64,000 nucleotides of DNA from Weissella muntiaci (GTDB lineage Bacteria > Bacillota > Bacilli > Lactobacillales > Lactobacillaceae), in contig NZ_SDGZ01000008.1 in assembly GCF_008107635.1 (NCBI RefSeq), forward strand, positions 1 through 64,000. Reading direction: 5' to 3'. Positions 25,211 to 34,956 of this stretch are shown piece by piece. The notes under the pieces were generated by a model, which was not told where the DNA came from, did not search any database, and saw nothing but the letters and a program-made list of their open reading frames with translations. Position 1 is the stretch's first letter. Each line of letters opens with the position of its first letter. Made by a program: the position numbers and the translations under genes.

Positions 25211-27334
25211 ATGGGATTATTAGATAAAATTTTTAACAGGAATAATGATGAAGAAGACGTTAACGATATCGAAGTGGGATACCAATTTGGTGAAGGAGAA
25301 GATGCCATCCCCTCTGTGACGCTATCTAATGTTATCGGGCCTTCGGTCATAACAACTAATGATAACTATAGGGATGTGGTTCTTATAAGCGATACTGTGG
25401 GACATCACACAGTTTGGTTACCATTTTTTATGACCCCAACCGGTTATCCGCATATATTTAAGCCGGATATGCTGGATCAAGTCCTAGCAAATGGATTTGT
25501 AAATATGCACTTGGCCGTCAATGCCTTCTCAACTAGAGAGTCTGTTAAGAAGTTTCAAGATCAAGAACAAAACATGATGGTAGATACTATTACGAAGTCA
25601 CAACAAGGTCAAATAGCTAAGGTTGAAGCGAATAGGCGGCAAATGGATGAAGTTACTGCACATTTAAGAGCAGCAGACATGCAATTGAATCAATTATTTG
25701 AAATATCGCTTACAGGCGTTATTACAGCCGATAGTATTCGTGAAGCAGATATGAGGGCAGCAAGTATTGAAGGTCAATTTGCATCAGTAAATGGTTCGAT
25801 AGCAAGGTTCGATCAACAAGCGTTGACGGGTGTGAAATTAGCTTTGCCATTAGGCTATCACGAGGATAATACCGAAGCATGGCATACTTATCGAGAAGTA
25901 AGCCGAAGTGCAGTAGCTATGATTGATTTTGCCCGCTCAGGTGCATCAGTTTTTAACGAAGGCTTTCCATTTATCAAAAACCTTTCCACTCCAGCAAAGA
26001 ACATTGAGTATTATAACCATGCTGGTACGGATATTATGCCTGTCGATAGTTACAGCATGATAGTTACTGGGTCGACTGGAGGTGGTAAATCCTTTGCAGT
26101 CAAAGTATTCCTTTACAGAGATATTTTAATGACTGGGAATCCCAAAAGAGGATTTGATCCAGATGGTGAATATATAAGTCTTGCAAAAGCATTAGGAAAA
26201 CACGGCTTAAATCTAACATTTGACCATGATTCTCCTTTTGTAATTAATGTTATCGAGGCTAATATTACAGAAATTGACATAGAAGAGCTTACAGGTGAAA
26301 GAGACGCAGATGGTGAACCGTTGGAGACAGATGCCTTAGTAAATAGTTTGAGATCAGCAGGTAAAAAAGTTGTCTATCGAAACAACAATTATTATGTACA
26401 ACGTGTCAGCATCAATGAGGCGATAGATATGGGTGTTTTAGTAATGAACACTTTCCTAACGACTTTAAAACAAGAGCCAATGAACGAGAGAGAAAACAGA
26501 TTAGTTTTGAACATTATGCGCAAGTTGTTTGAAGAACGCGGAATTAATTCTGATCCAGACTCTTTGTATTCTGGAACTCCAGGAACGAGAAACGGACTTT
26601 ACTATAAATCACTACCGAAGGATCAACCAACATTAACTGATTTATTTATCAAATTAAATGAGGAAAAGGGAGCCGAACGGTTAGTGAATACACTTGCTGA
26701 GTTTGTTTCTGGGATTGGTACTTATACACTGTTTGATGGACAAACAAACTATGGAAATAATATCAGTACTAAATTAGAAGAATTTCTCTATGTAAACTAC
26801 GATATGTCCAAATTAGACGGGGAAAATACACGTTTAAAATTTATCACAATGACGTTACTTGGTTACCAAGTATCGAATTCATGGATGAAGGCACCTAATG
26901 TAGCAGATAAGATAAAACTGATTATGTTTGAAGAACTTACGACTTTTACGACTTACGAGCCAATCAAAGACCTAGCGGCATATATTGCACAACGTGGACG
27001 CAAATATTCTGCTGGCGGAATTTATGTAACGCAGGACATGAGCCAATTTGAAACGGATCAAAAATATATAAGTATAAAGAACAATTCTTACAACTATATG
27101 TTTTTTAAGACACAGAGTACGCAAGCAGAAATTGTTCAAAATTTGTTTAACTTGTCTGATGGAGCTACAAGGATAATCTCATCAACTGATACTTCCATTG
27201 ATACGCGAAGTAAGGACCACGCAGGCTTATTCATTCAAGGAAATCAGGTGACTCACGGTATAGTGGACGCTACTGAGACTGAAATTAAGTTGTTCGAGAG
27301 TAACCGTAAGAAGCGCATGGAAGCTAAGTTATAA
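25211..27334 (+). CDS. virB4: VirB4-family conjugation ATPase
   Basis: 707 residues; GGCGGAAAG before ATG 25211 partly overlaps the preceding stop. Walker A is MIVTGSTGGGKSFAVKV (about residues 281-297). KRGFDPDGEY follows, the usual 'D-P-x-G-E-Y/F' VirB4 element. Walker B is IKLIMFEELTTF (about 569-580). QRGRKYSAGGIYVTQD matches the conserved motif before the C-terminal ATPase part. VirB4 powers assembly and substrate transfer in type IV secretion systems. Its neighbours, a VirB6/TrbL-like protein and small membrane proteins, fit a Gram-positive conjugation apparatus. Confidence 0.93.
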   Translation: MGLLDKIFNRNNDEEDVNDIEVGYQFGEGEDAIPSVTLSNVIGPSVITTNDNYRDVVLISDTVGHHTVWLPFFMTPTGYPHIFKPDMLDQVLANGFVNMHLAVNAFSTRESVKKFQDQEQNMMVDTITKSQQGQIAKVEANRRQMDEVTAHLRAADMQLNQLFEISLTGVITADSIREADMRAASIEGQFASVNGSIARFDQQALTGVKLALPLGYHEDNTEAWHTYREVSRSAVAMIDFARSGASVFNEGFPFIKNLSTPAKNIEYYNHAGTDIMPVDSYSMIVTGSTGGGKSFAVKVFLYRDILMTGNPKRGFDPDGEYISLAKALGKHGLNLTFDHDSPFVINVIEANITEIDIEELTGERDADGEPLETDALVNSLRSAGKKVVYRNNNYYVQRVSINEAIDMGVLVMNTFLTTLKQEPMNERENRLVLNIMRKLFEERGINSDPDSLYSGTPGTRNGLYYKSLPKDQPTLTDLFIKLNEEKGAERLVNTLAEFVSGIGTYTLFDGQTNYGNNISTKLEEFLYVNYDMSKLDGENTRLKFITMTLLGYQVSNSWMKAPNVADKIKLIMFEELTTFTTYEPIKDLAAYIAQRGRKYSAGGIYVTQDMSQFETDQKYISIKNNSYNYMFFKTQSTQAEIVQNLFNLSDGATRIISSTDTSIDTRSKDHAGLFIQGNQVTHGIVDATETEIKLFESNRKKRMEAKL

Positions 27335-27346
27335 GGTGAGTAAACG

Positions 27347-27922
27347 ATGACAAAAAAATCAAAAATTATTGCAGTTGGTTCAATAATAGTTGTGATCCTT
27401 TCGGTCATAGGACTATCTATCCATTTTTCTAATAACGGGGATGCACACAATAATCATTCCACAGTTAAAAAAAATACGGTAAGTAGAACTAAAAATAAAA
27501 AGGATACCAATAATAGCGAGGAAAGCCACGGAAGTATTGGGGAAATAGCTGGTTATAGCTATTCAGAGAGAGTGGAAAAAGCAGAGACCTATACTGATTA
27601 CGATACGCCTACTCTAAATAATATTTTTGGAAAAGTCCTATCAACATATCAACAAGACATAGCGGACCACAAATATAGTGATAATACTGATTATTCTGTG
27701 GGATTAAAAATTGATGTAAAAACTCAAACCCTAGTTATCTCTTTTCCAATTGCTAAAAAGGCTAGTACATCTACAAAACAAGCTATAGCCATTGAATTGT
27801 TAAAAACTGCAGTTCAACAAAGTGAAACTGTTGTACAAAACAGTCCAACTTTTATCGTAAAAATGAATGGAAAAGAAGTGGCATCAATTCTCAGTGGTGA
27901 GGATGTTGTGAATTATTTTTAG
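27347..27922 (+). CDS. Membrane-anchored extracytoplasmic protein of the T4SS operon
   Basis: 191 residues from ATG 27347. Basic TKKSK, then one membrane helix AVGSIIVVILSVIGLSI (about residues 9-26). A Ser/Asn/Lys-rich linker (about 30-65) precedes a C-terminal globular domain with KIDVKTQTLVISFPI. No lipobox Cys, so it is anchored by the N-terminal helix with the bulk outside. Topology parallels the minus-strand gene at 31982. It may be a VirB8-like or wall-spanning component, but homology is not visible. Confidence 0.75.
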   Translation: MTKKSKIIAVGSIIVVILSVIGLSIHFSNNGDAHNNHSTVKKNTVSRTKNKKDTNNSEESHGSIGEIAGYSYSERVEKAETYTDYDTPTLNNIFGKVLSTYQQDIADHKYSDNTDYSVGLKIDVKTQTLVISFPIAKKASTSTKQAIAIELLKTAVQQSETVVQNSPTFIVKMNGKEVASILSGEDVVNYF

Positions 27923-27934
27923 AAAGGAGATAGG

Positions 27935-30900
27935 ATGAGTTCTAAATATAAAACCATATTGTTTCCGGCCCTAATATTATTATCTGTGTTAATGGCTTCT
28001 ATGCTGGTATCTAAGTCGAGTATTGTTCAAGCTTATGATACTTCGGCACCTAACTACCAGAAAGGTTCTGGAGAAGCGGAAGAAGCCGAGGGTCACATCA
28101 AAGGTACGATTATTGATAACACAATCAATAAGGGATCTGAAATATTAAGTAATATTGGTGCGGATATATCTGGCGCCTTGGGAAATAAGACCGCCGCTGA
28201 GGTTTCGAGTGAAAAAGCAAAGAATGCAAGTTCATTGAGCGCTAAAACTGAATCAAACAAATCTGTTCAGGCATCAAATGCTTCTACAATTTCAAGTGAA
28301 GCGAAACAAAATGGTGTTGATGATTATAGCGAAATTCCGCTCTGGAGCAAAATTAAAAGCGCAATTTTGAATATGATCTTTCCTGTTGAAGAATTGAATA
28401 ATGTAATGTCATTCTTTGGATTATCTAGATTCATCTTGATGCTCGATAGTGGTGAATTAGTAAATAAGGATGGTTCCAATCCCACCAAGTTACGTGGAGT
28501 ATTTTCGAGTGACGCATCAAATGAGGATATGCTGAAAACTTTAGGCGCAAATCCTTTGGTTGTGATTTTCTTGGCCTTTGATCAGGATGGTAAGTTAATT
28601 AGTTCACTGATGGATATTTATCAAAGATTCTCATTATTGTTTACTTATCTAGCAGGAATAATATCAGTAATTGTATTAATTTTCCTTGGTATGAGGTTAG
28701 TTAAATCAGGGGTGTTAATGGCTCCCTTAGAAAGAGTAAAAGCGATATATTCGTTATTAGACTTTGTAGTAGTGGCAACAGTCGAGGTCACATATACTAA
28801 GATTGTTGGAATATTATTATACTTTGATGGCATATTTGTGATACTAGTGCGAAATACGATGAAAGCCATCCCCGTGGGAAATGGAAATCTGCTACTATTA
28901 GCAGAAAACTTGTTCAGTACAGTTGCGGGTAAAACTGTTGAAGCCGGAGTGGCAACAGGTGCATCAATGGCACTTGCAACATTATTTCCGGGTGTTGGAG
29001 CTATTTTGACAGGTACTTCAGCTATGTCATCCATAGCTATTCTATTTGCTCTGATGGCATTAGCAGGTCTGATGGTCTATAATTCATTTTTCTATTTTTC
29101 AAGAATGATCTCATTTGGTTTTTTGTTTGTCATTGGCCCAGTGATGATAATATTTGCGGTAGTCCCACAGTTAAGAGGGCGATTCTACAATTGGATTAAG
29201 GAACTATTGGGTACAATATTCTATCAAGCAATTCAGGCATTCGTATGGGCAATTTGTCTGGTTATCATTGGTGTAGGCTTGACAAGCATGAATATCATTA
29301 AGGATCTTTCAGGTTCAAGCATGATTGATGCGTTGCTAATGATTATAGGCGTTAGTATGTTAAGACCCGCTACTAATGCAATAATGAGTATCTTACAAAT
29401 AACTTTCAACATGGTTGGGGACATTAATAAAGCAACATCAACAAGTACTATTGCAGCTGCTACAACATCAGTTGTAAGTGGTGTAACAGCTGGAGTAGGA
29501 GCCGCAGGTCTCTTATCAGGGTTAAGCGGAACAGCATTGGGTGAAGCTGATATTTTATCTAAGATTGGAGACTTTGGTGGACTTGCTAAGAAATTTGGTG
29601 CTGGAAATATCGGCAATAGTCTTAAAAATTTGGAATCTGCAATGGCTCTGGGTAAAAATGGTGCTTCAGAAAGTGCTTTGGAAGCAGCTAAGGAATTACC
29701 CGATGATGCGTTAGATAAATCTAAAAAAGCAGCAAATTCTAAGATAGAACAGTGGAAGTCAGATGGATATGATGTTGAGAATGGTCAAATTCCCAAAGGT
29801 GGTATTGCTGAGCTTTCAGATGCGATGAATGAGGGCTTTGAACATAATGACGTTCGGAATGATCTTGCACTAGATAAAATGGAAGATGATAGTCCTGGAA
29901 TGAAAACCAAGAGACGTTTTGGGCAAATGTTTGGTAACAATGAGAACTCGAATTTTAAAAATTACGTGGATAAGGTAGCTGGTTGGCAAGGTTTGAGTAA
30001 GATGAGCTCAGTAGTTTCAGGTGCTGCAACTGCTGGATTTGTAACTGGCTTAACAGATAATGGAATCTATGGATCTGCGGCTGGAGCAAAAGTAGCTCAG
30101 TTGACGGGGAAAAAAGTAGAAGAATTTGGTAATGATAAGGTTGGTCGATGGTTAAGTACATTACAACCGACAGTCGAAGGTGAACCTACAGATATTGACG
30201 ATTCCCTTGATGAAGCAAGAATATTGCAAGCAAATGATTCAACAAGTGAGTTTATGGATTCATTAGGGCGTACATCCACAGATATGCCTACTAGGAGTGG
30301 CAACAAGGGCTTCGCCATAGATGCTAGTACAATTAAGTCTCCTAGGCCTTCGGGTGTTTCTGAGGCGGGAATGACGTTCAAAGCTATGGGGCTTCCAGAT
30401 AATATATCTGACTCAATGGCAGACGGTTTGCCTGACGGAGTGTCCGCTTGGGGAGTACAAACTAATAAAGGGCTCTCAATAAAGGGGGATGACGGTCAGC
30501 TTTATGGTGGTATTGGTCGCGCTGATATGCAATTAGGAAATTCTCAGGTTAAAATGCAGCCCCTTGTTTCTCGCAATGGTACATTTGAACCTAAAGGCAA
30601 CTACGCAAAGATATTAACATCAGCAGGAGCTTCCGCGATCTTGTCAAACTCTAGGACATTTGATAGTTTGGATGGCATTTTGGACCAGCCTCTCTCAGCT
30701 GATGGAATCAATTCAACAGGTATAGGAGCAATGAACTCAGTTGGAGGAATTGCACCAGGAACATCTACAATTACCCCCATGCAGTTTGGTTTTGATTATT
30801 CTAATCCGCCAGTGGCAAACGGTAATGTATTGAAGACAATGTTTGATACTGGTGCTGATGCCATGATTGTAACTGGTAAGAATGGTGCAAACCAATTCTA

Positions 30901-31264
30901 CAATGGTCGTATTTCTGGAAATGGCGTCATTCAAACAACAAACTTCAATCCCATTTCATCAGGATATTCGTCAAATATGGAAACGATTGCTGCAAAAGGC
31001 AACAGGCCGTCAGTTAATCGAGCAATGTCTAGCATCAGTTTGCATCCGGGTGAAGCGATGTTGTATGACTATAAATCTTCTGCCTGGGGCCTTACAGTAG
31101 ATGGTGAGCGACAACCAATTGTTTCGGATCGTTTGAAAACAACAGCAAACGCATTGGAGACTCTGCGGAATAACGGGGTTTTTGATACACCGACCCCAGT
31201 ACAAGCTATTGCAGATGATATGGCTAATGGTATCATGTTTGATATTCCATATCGCCTGCAGTAA
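27935..31264 (+). CDS. VirB6/TrbL-like polytopic conjugation channel protein
   Basis: 1109 residues; AGAAAGGAG before ATG 27935. An N-terminal signal-like helix (TILFPALILLSVLMASMLV) is followed by an Ala/Ser/Lys-rich external segment. A membrane domain of five to six helices covers about residues 230-455, including FTYLAGIISVIVLIFLGMRLV and FFYFSRMISFGFLFVIGPVM. The large C-terminal region (about 500-1109) is hydrophilic with Ala/Gly-rich stretches. This layout is that of TrbL/VirB6 proteins of Gram-positive conjugative plasmids, which form the membrane pore. Position right after VirB4 and a one-helix protein supports the call. Confidence 0.85.
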   Translation: MSSKYKTILFPALILLSVLMASMLVSKSSIVQAYDTSAPNYQKGSGEAEEAEGHIKGTIIDNTINKGSEILSNIGADISGALGNKTAAEVSSEKAKNASSLSAKTESNKSVQASNASTISSEAKQNGVDDYSEIPLWSKIKSAILNMIFPVEELNNVMSFFGLSRFILMLDSGELVNKDGSNPTKLRGVFSSDASNEDMLKTLGANPLVVIFLAFDQDGKLISSLMDIYQRFSLLFTYLAGIISVIVLIFLGMRLVKSGVLMAPLERVKAIYSLLDFVVVATVEVTYTKIVGILLYFDGIFVILVRNTMKAIPVGNGNLLLLAENLFSTVAGKTVEAGVATGASMALATLFPGVGAILTGTSAMSSIAILFALMALAGLMVYNSFFYFSRMISFGFLFVIGPVMIIFAVVPQLRGRFYNWIKELLGTIFYQAIQAFVWAICLVIIGVGLTSMNIIKDLSGSSMIDALLMIIGVSMLRPATNAIMSILQITFNMVGDINKATSTSTIAAATTSVVSGVTAGVGAAGLLSGLSGTALGEADILSKIGDFGGLAKKFGAGNIGNSLKNLESAMALGKNGASESALEAAKELPDDALDKSKKAANSKIEQWKSDGYDVENGQIPKGGIAELSDAMNEGFEHNDVRNDLALDKMEDDSPGMKTKRRFGQMFGNNENSNFKNYVDKVAGWQGLSKMSSVVSGAATAGFVTGLTDNGIYGSAAGAKVAQLTGKKVEEFGNDKVGRWLSTLQPTVEGEPTDIDDSLDEARILQANDSTSEFMDSLGRTSTDMPTRSGNKGFAIDASTIKSPRPSGVSEAGMTFKAMGLPDNISDSMADGLPDGVSAWGVQTNKGLSIKGDDGQLYGGIGRADMQLGNSQVKMQPLVSRNGTFEPKGNYAKILTSAGASAILSNSRTFDSLDGILDQPLSADGINSTGIGAMNSVGGIAPGTSTITPMQFGFDYSNPPVANGNVLKTMFDTGADAMIVTGKNGANQFYNGRISGNGVIQTTNFNPISSGYSSNMETIAAKGNRPSVNRAMSSISLHPGEAMLYDYKSSAWGLTVDGERQPIVSDRLKTTANALETLRNNGVFDTPTPVQAIADDMANGIMFDIPYRLQ

Positions 31265-31281
31265 CGAACGGTCAAGCATCT

Positions 31282-31770
31282 ATGAAAGAACACAATACTT
31301 TATATTTAAATGCTTGGATAGGGATGTCCATAATAATAGTTATAGTGACTATCCTTGCAGTGTGGAATGAAGATGCAAAGCTGATCATAGTATTCTTGCT
31401 TCCACCATTACGTTATACGTTGCTTCCTGTTTCAACTGTGCTGACAAACAGATTAGGAGACACGTTTACTTTTTTGGGATTATTTCAGGGCTATAGAAAT
31501 GCGTCAGCATCAAAGATTCCTAATGTAAGTAAGATGGATAATAGGATTAGAACGATTTTAAAGGGAACTGGTAGTCTTTTGGTCAAGTCCTATATTATGT
31601 GGGTTGCAGAGGGAACGATGATAATTTCTGGTCAGTATATGAAGACTGAGAAGCGTACTCATGCCATAACAAAAAGTCCGTATAGGCTAAAAAATGGATT
31701 GAATGACCCGTCAATAGATCATATATTAGATAGTACGATAGTGAGCCAGGATAAACAGGTTGATAAATAA
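31282..31770 (+). CDS. Small membrane protein at the end of the T4SS operon
   Basis: 162 residues from ATG 31282, 18 bases after the channel gene. Two hydrophobic segments near the N-terminus (AWIGMSIIIVIVTILAVW and KLIIVFLLPPLRYTLLPV), then a basic soluble part (MDNRIRTILKGTGSLLVKSY). The short spacing and shared terminator place it in the T4SS operon. Possibly a VirB3-like small subunit; no diagnostic motif was found. Confidence 0.7.
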   Translation: MKEHNTLYLNAWIGMSIIIVIVTILAVWNEDAKLIIVFLLPPLRYTLLPVSTVLTNRLGDTFTFLGLFQGYRNASASKIPNVSKMDNRIRTILKGTGSLLVKSYIMWVAEGTMIISGQYMKTEKRTHAITKSPYRLKNGLNDPSIDHILDSTIVSQDKQVDK

Positions 31771-31840
31771 AACTTCTACAATGATACTTTATCGTTGTGG
31801 TACACAATACAGGTGTTTCAGTAGTTAGAAACGCAGTGAT

Positions 31841-31885
31841 AAAAAGGAGTTGTGAGACTTTAAAATCTCACAACTCCTTTTTTAT
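31841..31885. terminator. Terminator of the T4SS operon, possibly bidirectional
   Basis: Perfect 17-bp stem aaaaaggagttgtgaga/tctcacaactccttttt with an 8-base loop. T-rich on both strands, serving the plus operon and possibly the minus-strand gene ending at 31982. Confidence 0.92.
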
Positions 31886-31981
31886 TTAGAATAACTATAA
31901 AATTATTTAAAAAAATGTTACTTCAACTTTTGAAGTGCACATTATTGATTAATAGCAGGACATTTTTATCAATATATACCC

Positions 31982-32596
31982 TTAGTTATTCACCGGTGCC
32001 TTCTTACCCGTCATTATATATCCAAGGTCTTGTGTTATTTGTTGATTATTATTTTGATTTGTAAACGTATAAGAGTCGTTTTTATTATCAATTGCAACAA
32101 CATGATCACCATTTGTAAATTTGATATCAAAGCCACCGGGTATCTCGGTTAATGCGTAACTATCTGGATCAAACTGTTGTGCATAAGGTTCCGCAAACGA
32201 TAGAGCGTAACTAGCAATATGTTCTCTTATGTTGTGAATAGCCAGCATTTTATCTTCATTACCAGTGTATATCGAACTGGTAGATGAGACTACGCTGGAA
32301 GAACTAGCTATTCTAGAACCGTCAGAATTATTTGATTTATCAGTGTTTGAGTTACTAGATGATTTTGTATTTGAACTGACAGATGACTTTGTGTCTACAT
32401 TTGAGCTGGATTTTTTGGAATGCTTATTTACAGATTTATTTGTTGAAGGGGATTCTATTTTTGAATCTACTTTCGTATTTACATTCAAAAAATAAGCAGC
32501 AAGTGCCGCAACAATAACTACGAAAAAAACTATTGCCGAAATTATTAGAGGCTTTCTCTTCCTGGGCGACTTATTTTTATCAGATCGACTTTCCAT
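31982..32596 (-). CDS. Single-pass membrane protein with Ser-rich linker
   Basis: 204 residues on the minus strand; AAAGGA precedes the ATG at 32596. The N-terminus is basic (SDKNKSPRKRKP), followed by one helix SAIVFFVVIVAALAAYFL. A long Ser/Asn/Lys linker (about residues 40-110) precedes a C-terminal domain (YAQQFDPDSYALTEIPGGFD). Its layout matches the T4SS-operon gene at 27347, suggesting related extracytoplasmic function. Oppositely oriented to its neighbours, with its own promoter region upstream of 32600. No family recognised. Confidence 0.72.
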   Translation of the reverse strand: MESRSDKNKSPRKRKPLIISAIVFFVVIVAALAAYFLNVNTKVDSKIESPSTNKSVNKHSKKSSSNVDTKSSVSSNTKSSSNSNTDKSNNSDGSRIASSSSVVSSTSSIYTGNEDKMLAIHNIREHIASYALSFAEPYAQQFDPDSYALTEIPGGFDIKFTNGDHVVAIDNKNDSYTFTNQNNNQQITQDLGYIMTGKKAPVNN

Positions 32597-32794
32597 TGCA
32601 ATATCCTATCCTTTAAGTGTTTAAAAATAATATTACCATAAACTATGCATAAATTTATAAGGAATGAGTATAAGTGATAAGGATATAACATTGTTCGTAC
32701 CACTTATAAACGGAAAACTCAATCCTTTAAATACACTTTTACTTGATGTATCATAAAAATATTAACTTAAATCTAATATGATGAGGGCGGAATT

Positions 32795-34120
32795 ATGCAG
32801 GATAAAGATGTAACTGCTAACGAGACTCGAAGAAAGATTATGCTTATTGATTCGAAGAGTTTTTACGCCAGCGTTGAAAGCGTATCTCTCGGTTTAAATC
32901 CAATGAAGTCGCTTTTAGTAGTTATGAGTCAACAGAAGAATACTAATGGCGGGCTGGTGTTGGCGGCGTCTCCAAGGGCTAAAAGTGAGCTTGGCGTTAA
33001 AAATGTAATGCGTCAACGTGATTTACCTAAAGATCAAAGACTAATTATAGTTAACCCACGTATGAATTTTTACATTGCAATGAATAAAAAAGTTAATGAT
33101 ATTTTCCGGCAATACGTGGCAGAGGAAGACTTACAGCTGTATTCAATTGATGAATCAGTTCTTGACCTTACAAACAGTTGGGAGTACTTACGTGTTAAAT
33201 TTGGCGCTGATTTGACCATGCACAAACTTGCACGAATAATTCAATTGCATGTAAAACGTGAACTCGGATTATATTTGACTGTTGGCATCGGTGACACTGC
33301 AGCAATGGCAAAAATGGCTTTAGATATTGAATCAAAACACAATCATTCATTAATAGGTGAATGGAGTTTTGAAACTATACCAGATAAACTTTGGCCTATT
33401 GAGGATCTTGATGAGGTATGGAGTATTGGTAGGCGAACGGCCAAGAAACTACGTCAGTTAGGTATTTTGTCAATGGGTGAACTTGCCAGGACAAATCCTT
33501 TCTACTTAAAGAGTAAGTTAGGCATCAGAGGGGAAGAGCTATATGCTTTAGCTTGGGGAGTTGACCGAAGCGTAGTTGCAAATAAATACCACGTTAAAGA
33601 GGGTAATATATCCAATAGCCAGGTCTTACCAAGAGACTATGCCAAGTCATCAGAAATTAAAAATGTCATTCGAGAGATAGGAGAGCAAGTTGCTTCGCGA
33701 CTGAGAGCAAAGCACAAAAATGCAGGTGTCGTCTCGTTATATGTTGGGCCGTCTTATGCTAGTTCTGTGAACGGACACAAGGGGTTCAGTGCACAAATTG
33801 CTATCCAGCCAACCAATAAGTCACGGCCAATCGTGCAGGCATTATGGCAGATCTTTGATACACATTATGATGACGCTGTTGTTCGTAATCTTGGGGTATC
33901 GGCTGGAAAATTGTCAGATGACGGAGTAGAACAAATGGATCTCTTCACACCTGTGCCAAAACAGTTAGAGGAATCTATTTTAGAAAAAACAATTGATGCA
34001 ATCAGAAGTAAGTACGGAGTTACATCATTAGTCAAACTATCGTCACTTAGTAATGGAGGCACAATGATTCAACGTGCGGGATTAGTTGGTGGCCATAACG
34101 GTGGAAACGCTTATGGATAA
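32795..34120 (+). CDS. umuC: Y-family DNA polymerase (UmuC/UvrX type)
   Basis: 441 residues; GAGGGCGG lies before ATG 32795. IDSKSFYASVES (about 18-29) is the first catalytic segment with the Asp of the palm. LYSIDESVLDL (about 117-127) has the SIDE-type second metal site. SIGRRTAKKLRQLGI is the HhH thumb motif. The C-terminal little-finger domain ends near MDLFTP. These polymerases copy damaged DNA. It overlaps by 8 bases a YolD-like gene, the usual partner on Gram-positive plasmids and phages. No canonical Gram-positive LexA box was seen upstream. Confidence 0.95.
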   Translation: MQDKDVTANETRRKIMLIDSKSFYASVESVSLGLNPMKSLLVVMSQQKNTNGGLVLAASPRAKSELGVKNVMRQRDLPKDQRLIIVNPRMNFYIAMNKKVNDIFRQYVAEEDLQLYSIDESVLDLTNSWEYLRVKFGADLTMHKLARIIQLHVKRELGLYLTVGIGDTAAMAKMALDIESKHNHSLIGEWSFETIPDKLWPIEDLDEVWSIGRRTAKKLRQLGILSMGELARTNPFYLKSKLGIRGEELYALAWGVDRSVVANKYHVKEGNISNSQVLPRDYAKSSEIKNVIREIGEQVASRLRAKHKNAGVVSLYVGPSYASSVNGHKGFSAQIAIQPTNKSRPIVQALWQIFDTHYDDAVVRNLGVSAGKLSDDGVEQMDLFTPVPKQLEESILEKTIDAIRSKYGVTSLVKLSSLSNGGTMIQRAGLVGGHNGGNAYG

Positions 34121-34490
34121 TGAAGAAGAATATAGAATAATAGCAAAAGATTATTTTGAGAAATATTACGTTGATCGAGGCATGGTTAAATGGAACGGTT
34201 ATTATTTGTCGGATCATACTGAAAGCGCTGGTAAGCATTCTGCTGACGAAGCGCACAAACGTAGTCAAGTTGCTATGCCGGAAATGGCGGTTGAAGAAGT
34301 TACAGAAATTATATTTAAAGCTTATGCACAAAACGCTGAGATTAGTGTTCAGGCAAACTCCAAAAGTAAGATGGGTTTCAATAGCCCAATAATCAGTGGT
34401 AAAGTTAAAGGCTTTGATGATACTCATATATATATTGGTGAGCACAAATTTGAGTTAGATGATATATTGTGGTGTGAATTAAGAAGATAA
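34113..34490 (+). CDS. YolD-like protein
   Basis: 125 residues starting at ATG 34113, inside the last codons of the polymerase gene; upstream TTG and GTG codons are less likely. Contains ADEAHKRSQVAMPEMAVEEV and a C-terminal GKVKGFDDTHIYIGEHKFELDDI, the pattern of YolD family members, which are nearly always coupled to UvrX/UmuC-like polymerases. Its biochemical role is poorly known; regulation of the polymerase is likely. Strong context support. Confidence 0.85.
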   Translation: MDNEEEYRIIAKDYFEKYYVDRGMVKWNGYYLSDHTESAGKHSADEAHKRSQVAMPEMAVEEVTEIIFKAYAQNAEISVQANSKSKMGFNSPIISGKVKGFDDTHIYIGEHKFELDDILWCELRR

Positions 34491-34592
34491 TTTATAGTTA
34501 GGTACAAATCAAAAAAATCAGAGACGTTTAAAATCCATATTTGCTGTATAACGGCCTAAATCTAAAAAATCCGCTAGAGTCACAATATAAAT

Positions 34593-34625
34593 AAAGGGTC
34601 AGAATTTAAGTTTCTGACCCTTTTT
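34593..34625. terminator. Bidirectional terminator between YolD and the XRE gene
   Basis: aaagggtcagaa/ttctgaccctttt stem with a short loop and T5; A-rich on the other side, so it can end both converging genes. Confidence 0.85.
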
Positions 34626-34956
34626 ATTTATCTGAGTAACGAGAAAGGAGAGTTAGAATTACTTGCCAATCATCATCATTTATAGGTTTACCGAAAGCAT
34701 TGACGTATGAAGTCTGTTCAGTAACTGAAAGCTCTGCAATATTGATCGGAAGGCTGTTAGGAGAATCATTTCCAATTAAGTAGTCAACATTAACATCCAA
34801 TTTTTTTGCTACAGCAATTACGTTATTCAAACTTGGTGCGTGTTTCTTCCAGTCATAAATAGCGTTAGTCCCTAAGCCAACGGCTTTAGAAAGCTCAGAT
34901 AGATTTCGATAGCCTTTCTGTTTGGCTAAAGTTGATACTCTTTCATAGATACTCAT
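34624..34956 (-). CDS. XRE-family transcriptional repressor
   Basis: 110 residues. I start at ATG 34956 because AGGAGCG lies at the right distance; longer in-frame starts upstream lack a site. The N-terminal 60 residues form a lambda-Cro-type HTH: ERVSTLAKQKGYRNLSELSKAVGLGTNAIYDWKK, LNNVIAVAKKLDVNVDYLIG (shown in parts). The C-terminal 45 residues are a short extra domain. It probably controls the divergent gene at 35216 or the polymerase unit. The spacer 34957-35215 holds several short inverted repeats that could be its operators. Confidence 0.9.
   Translation of the reverse strand: MSIYERVSTLAKQKGYRNLSELSKAVGLGTNAIYDWKKHAPSLNNVIAVAKKLDVNVDYLIGNDSPNSLPINIAELSVTEQTSYVNAFGKPINDDDWQVILTLLSRYSDK

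Noticed and set aside
32695-32765. LexA box upstream of the Y-family polymerase
   Set aside because: The nearest match on the minus strand (CGAACAATGTT) has a 3-base instead of 4-base spacer and lacks the second half-site, so SOS control is not supported by sequence.
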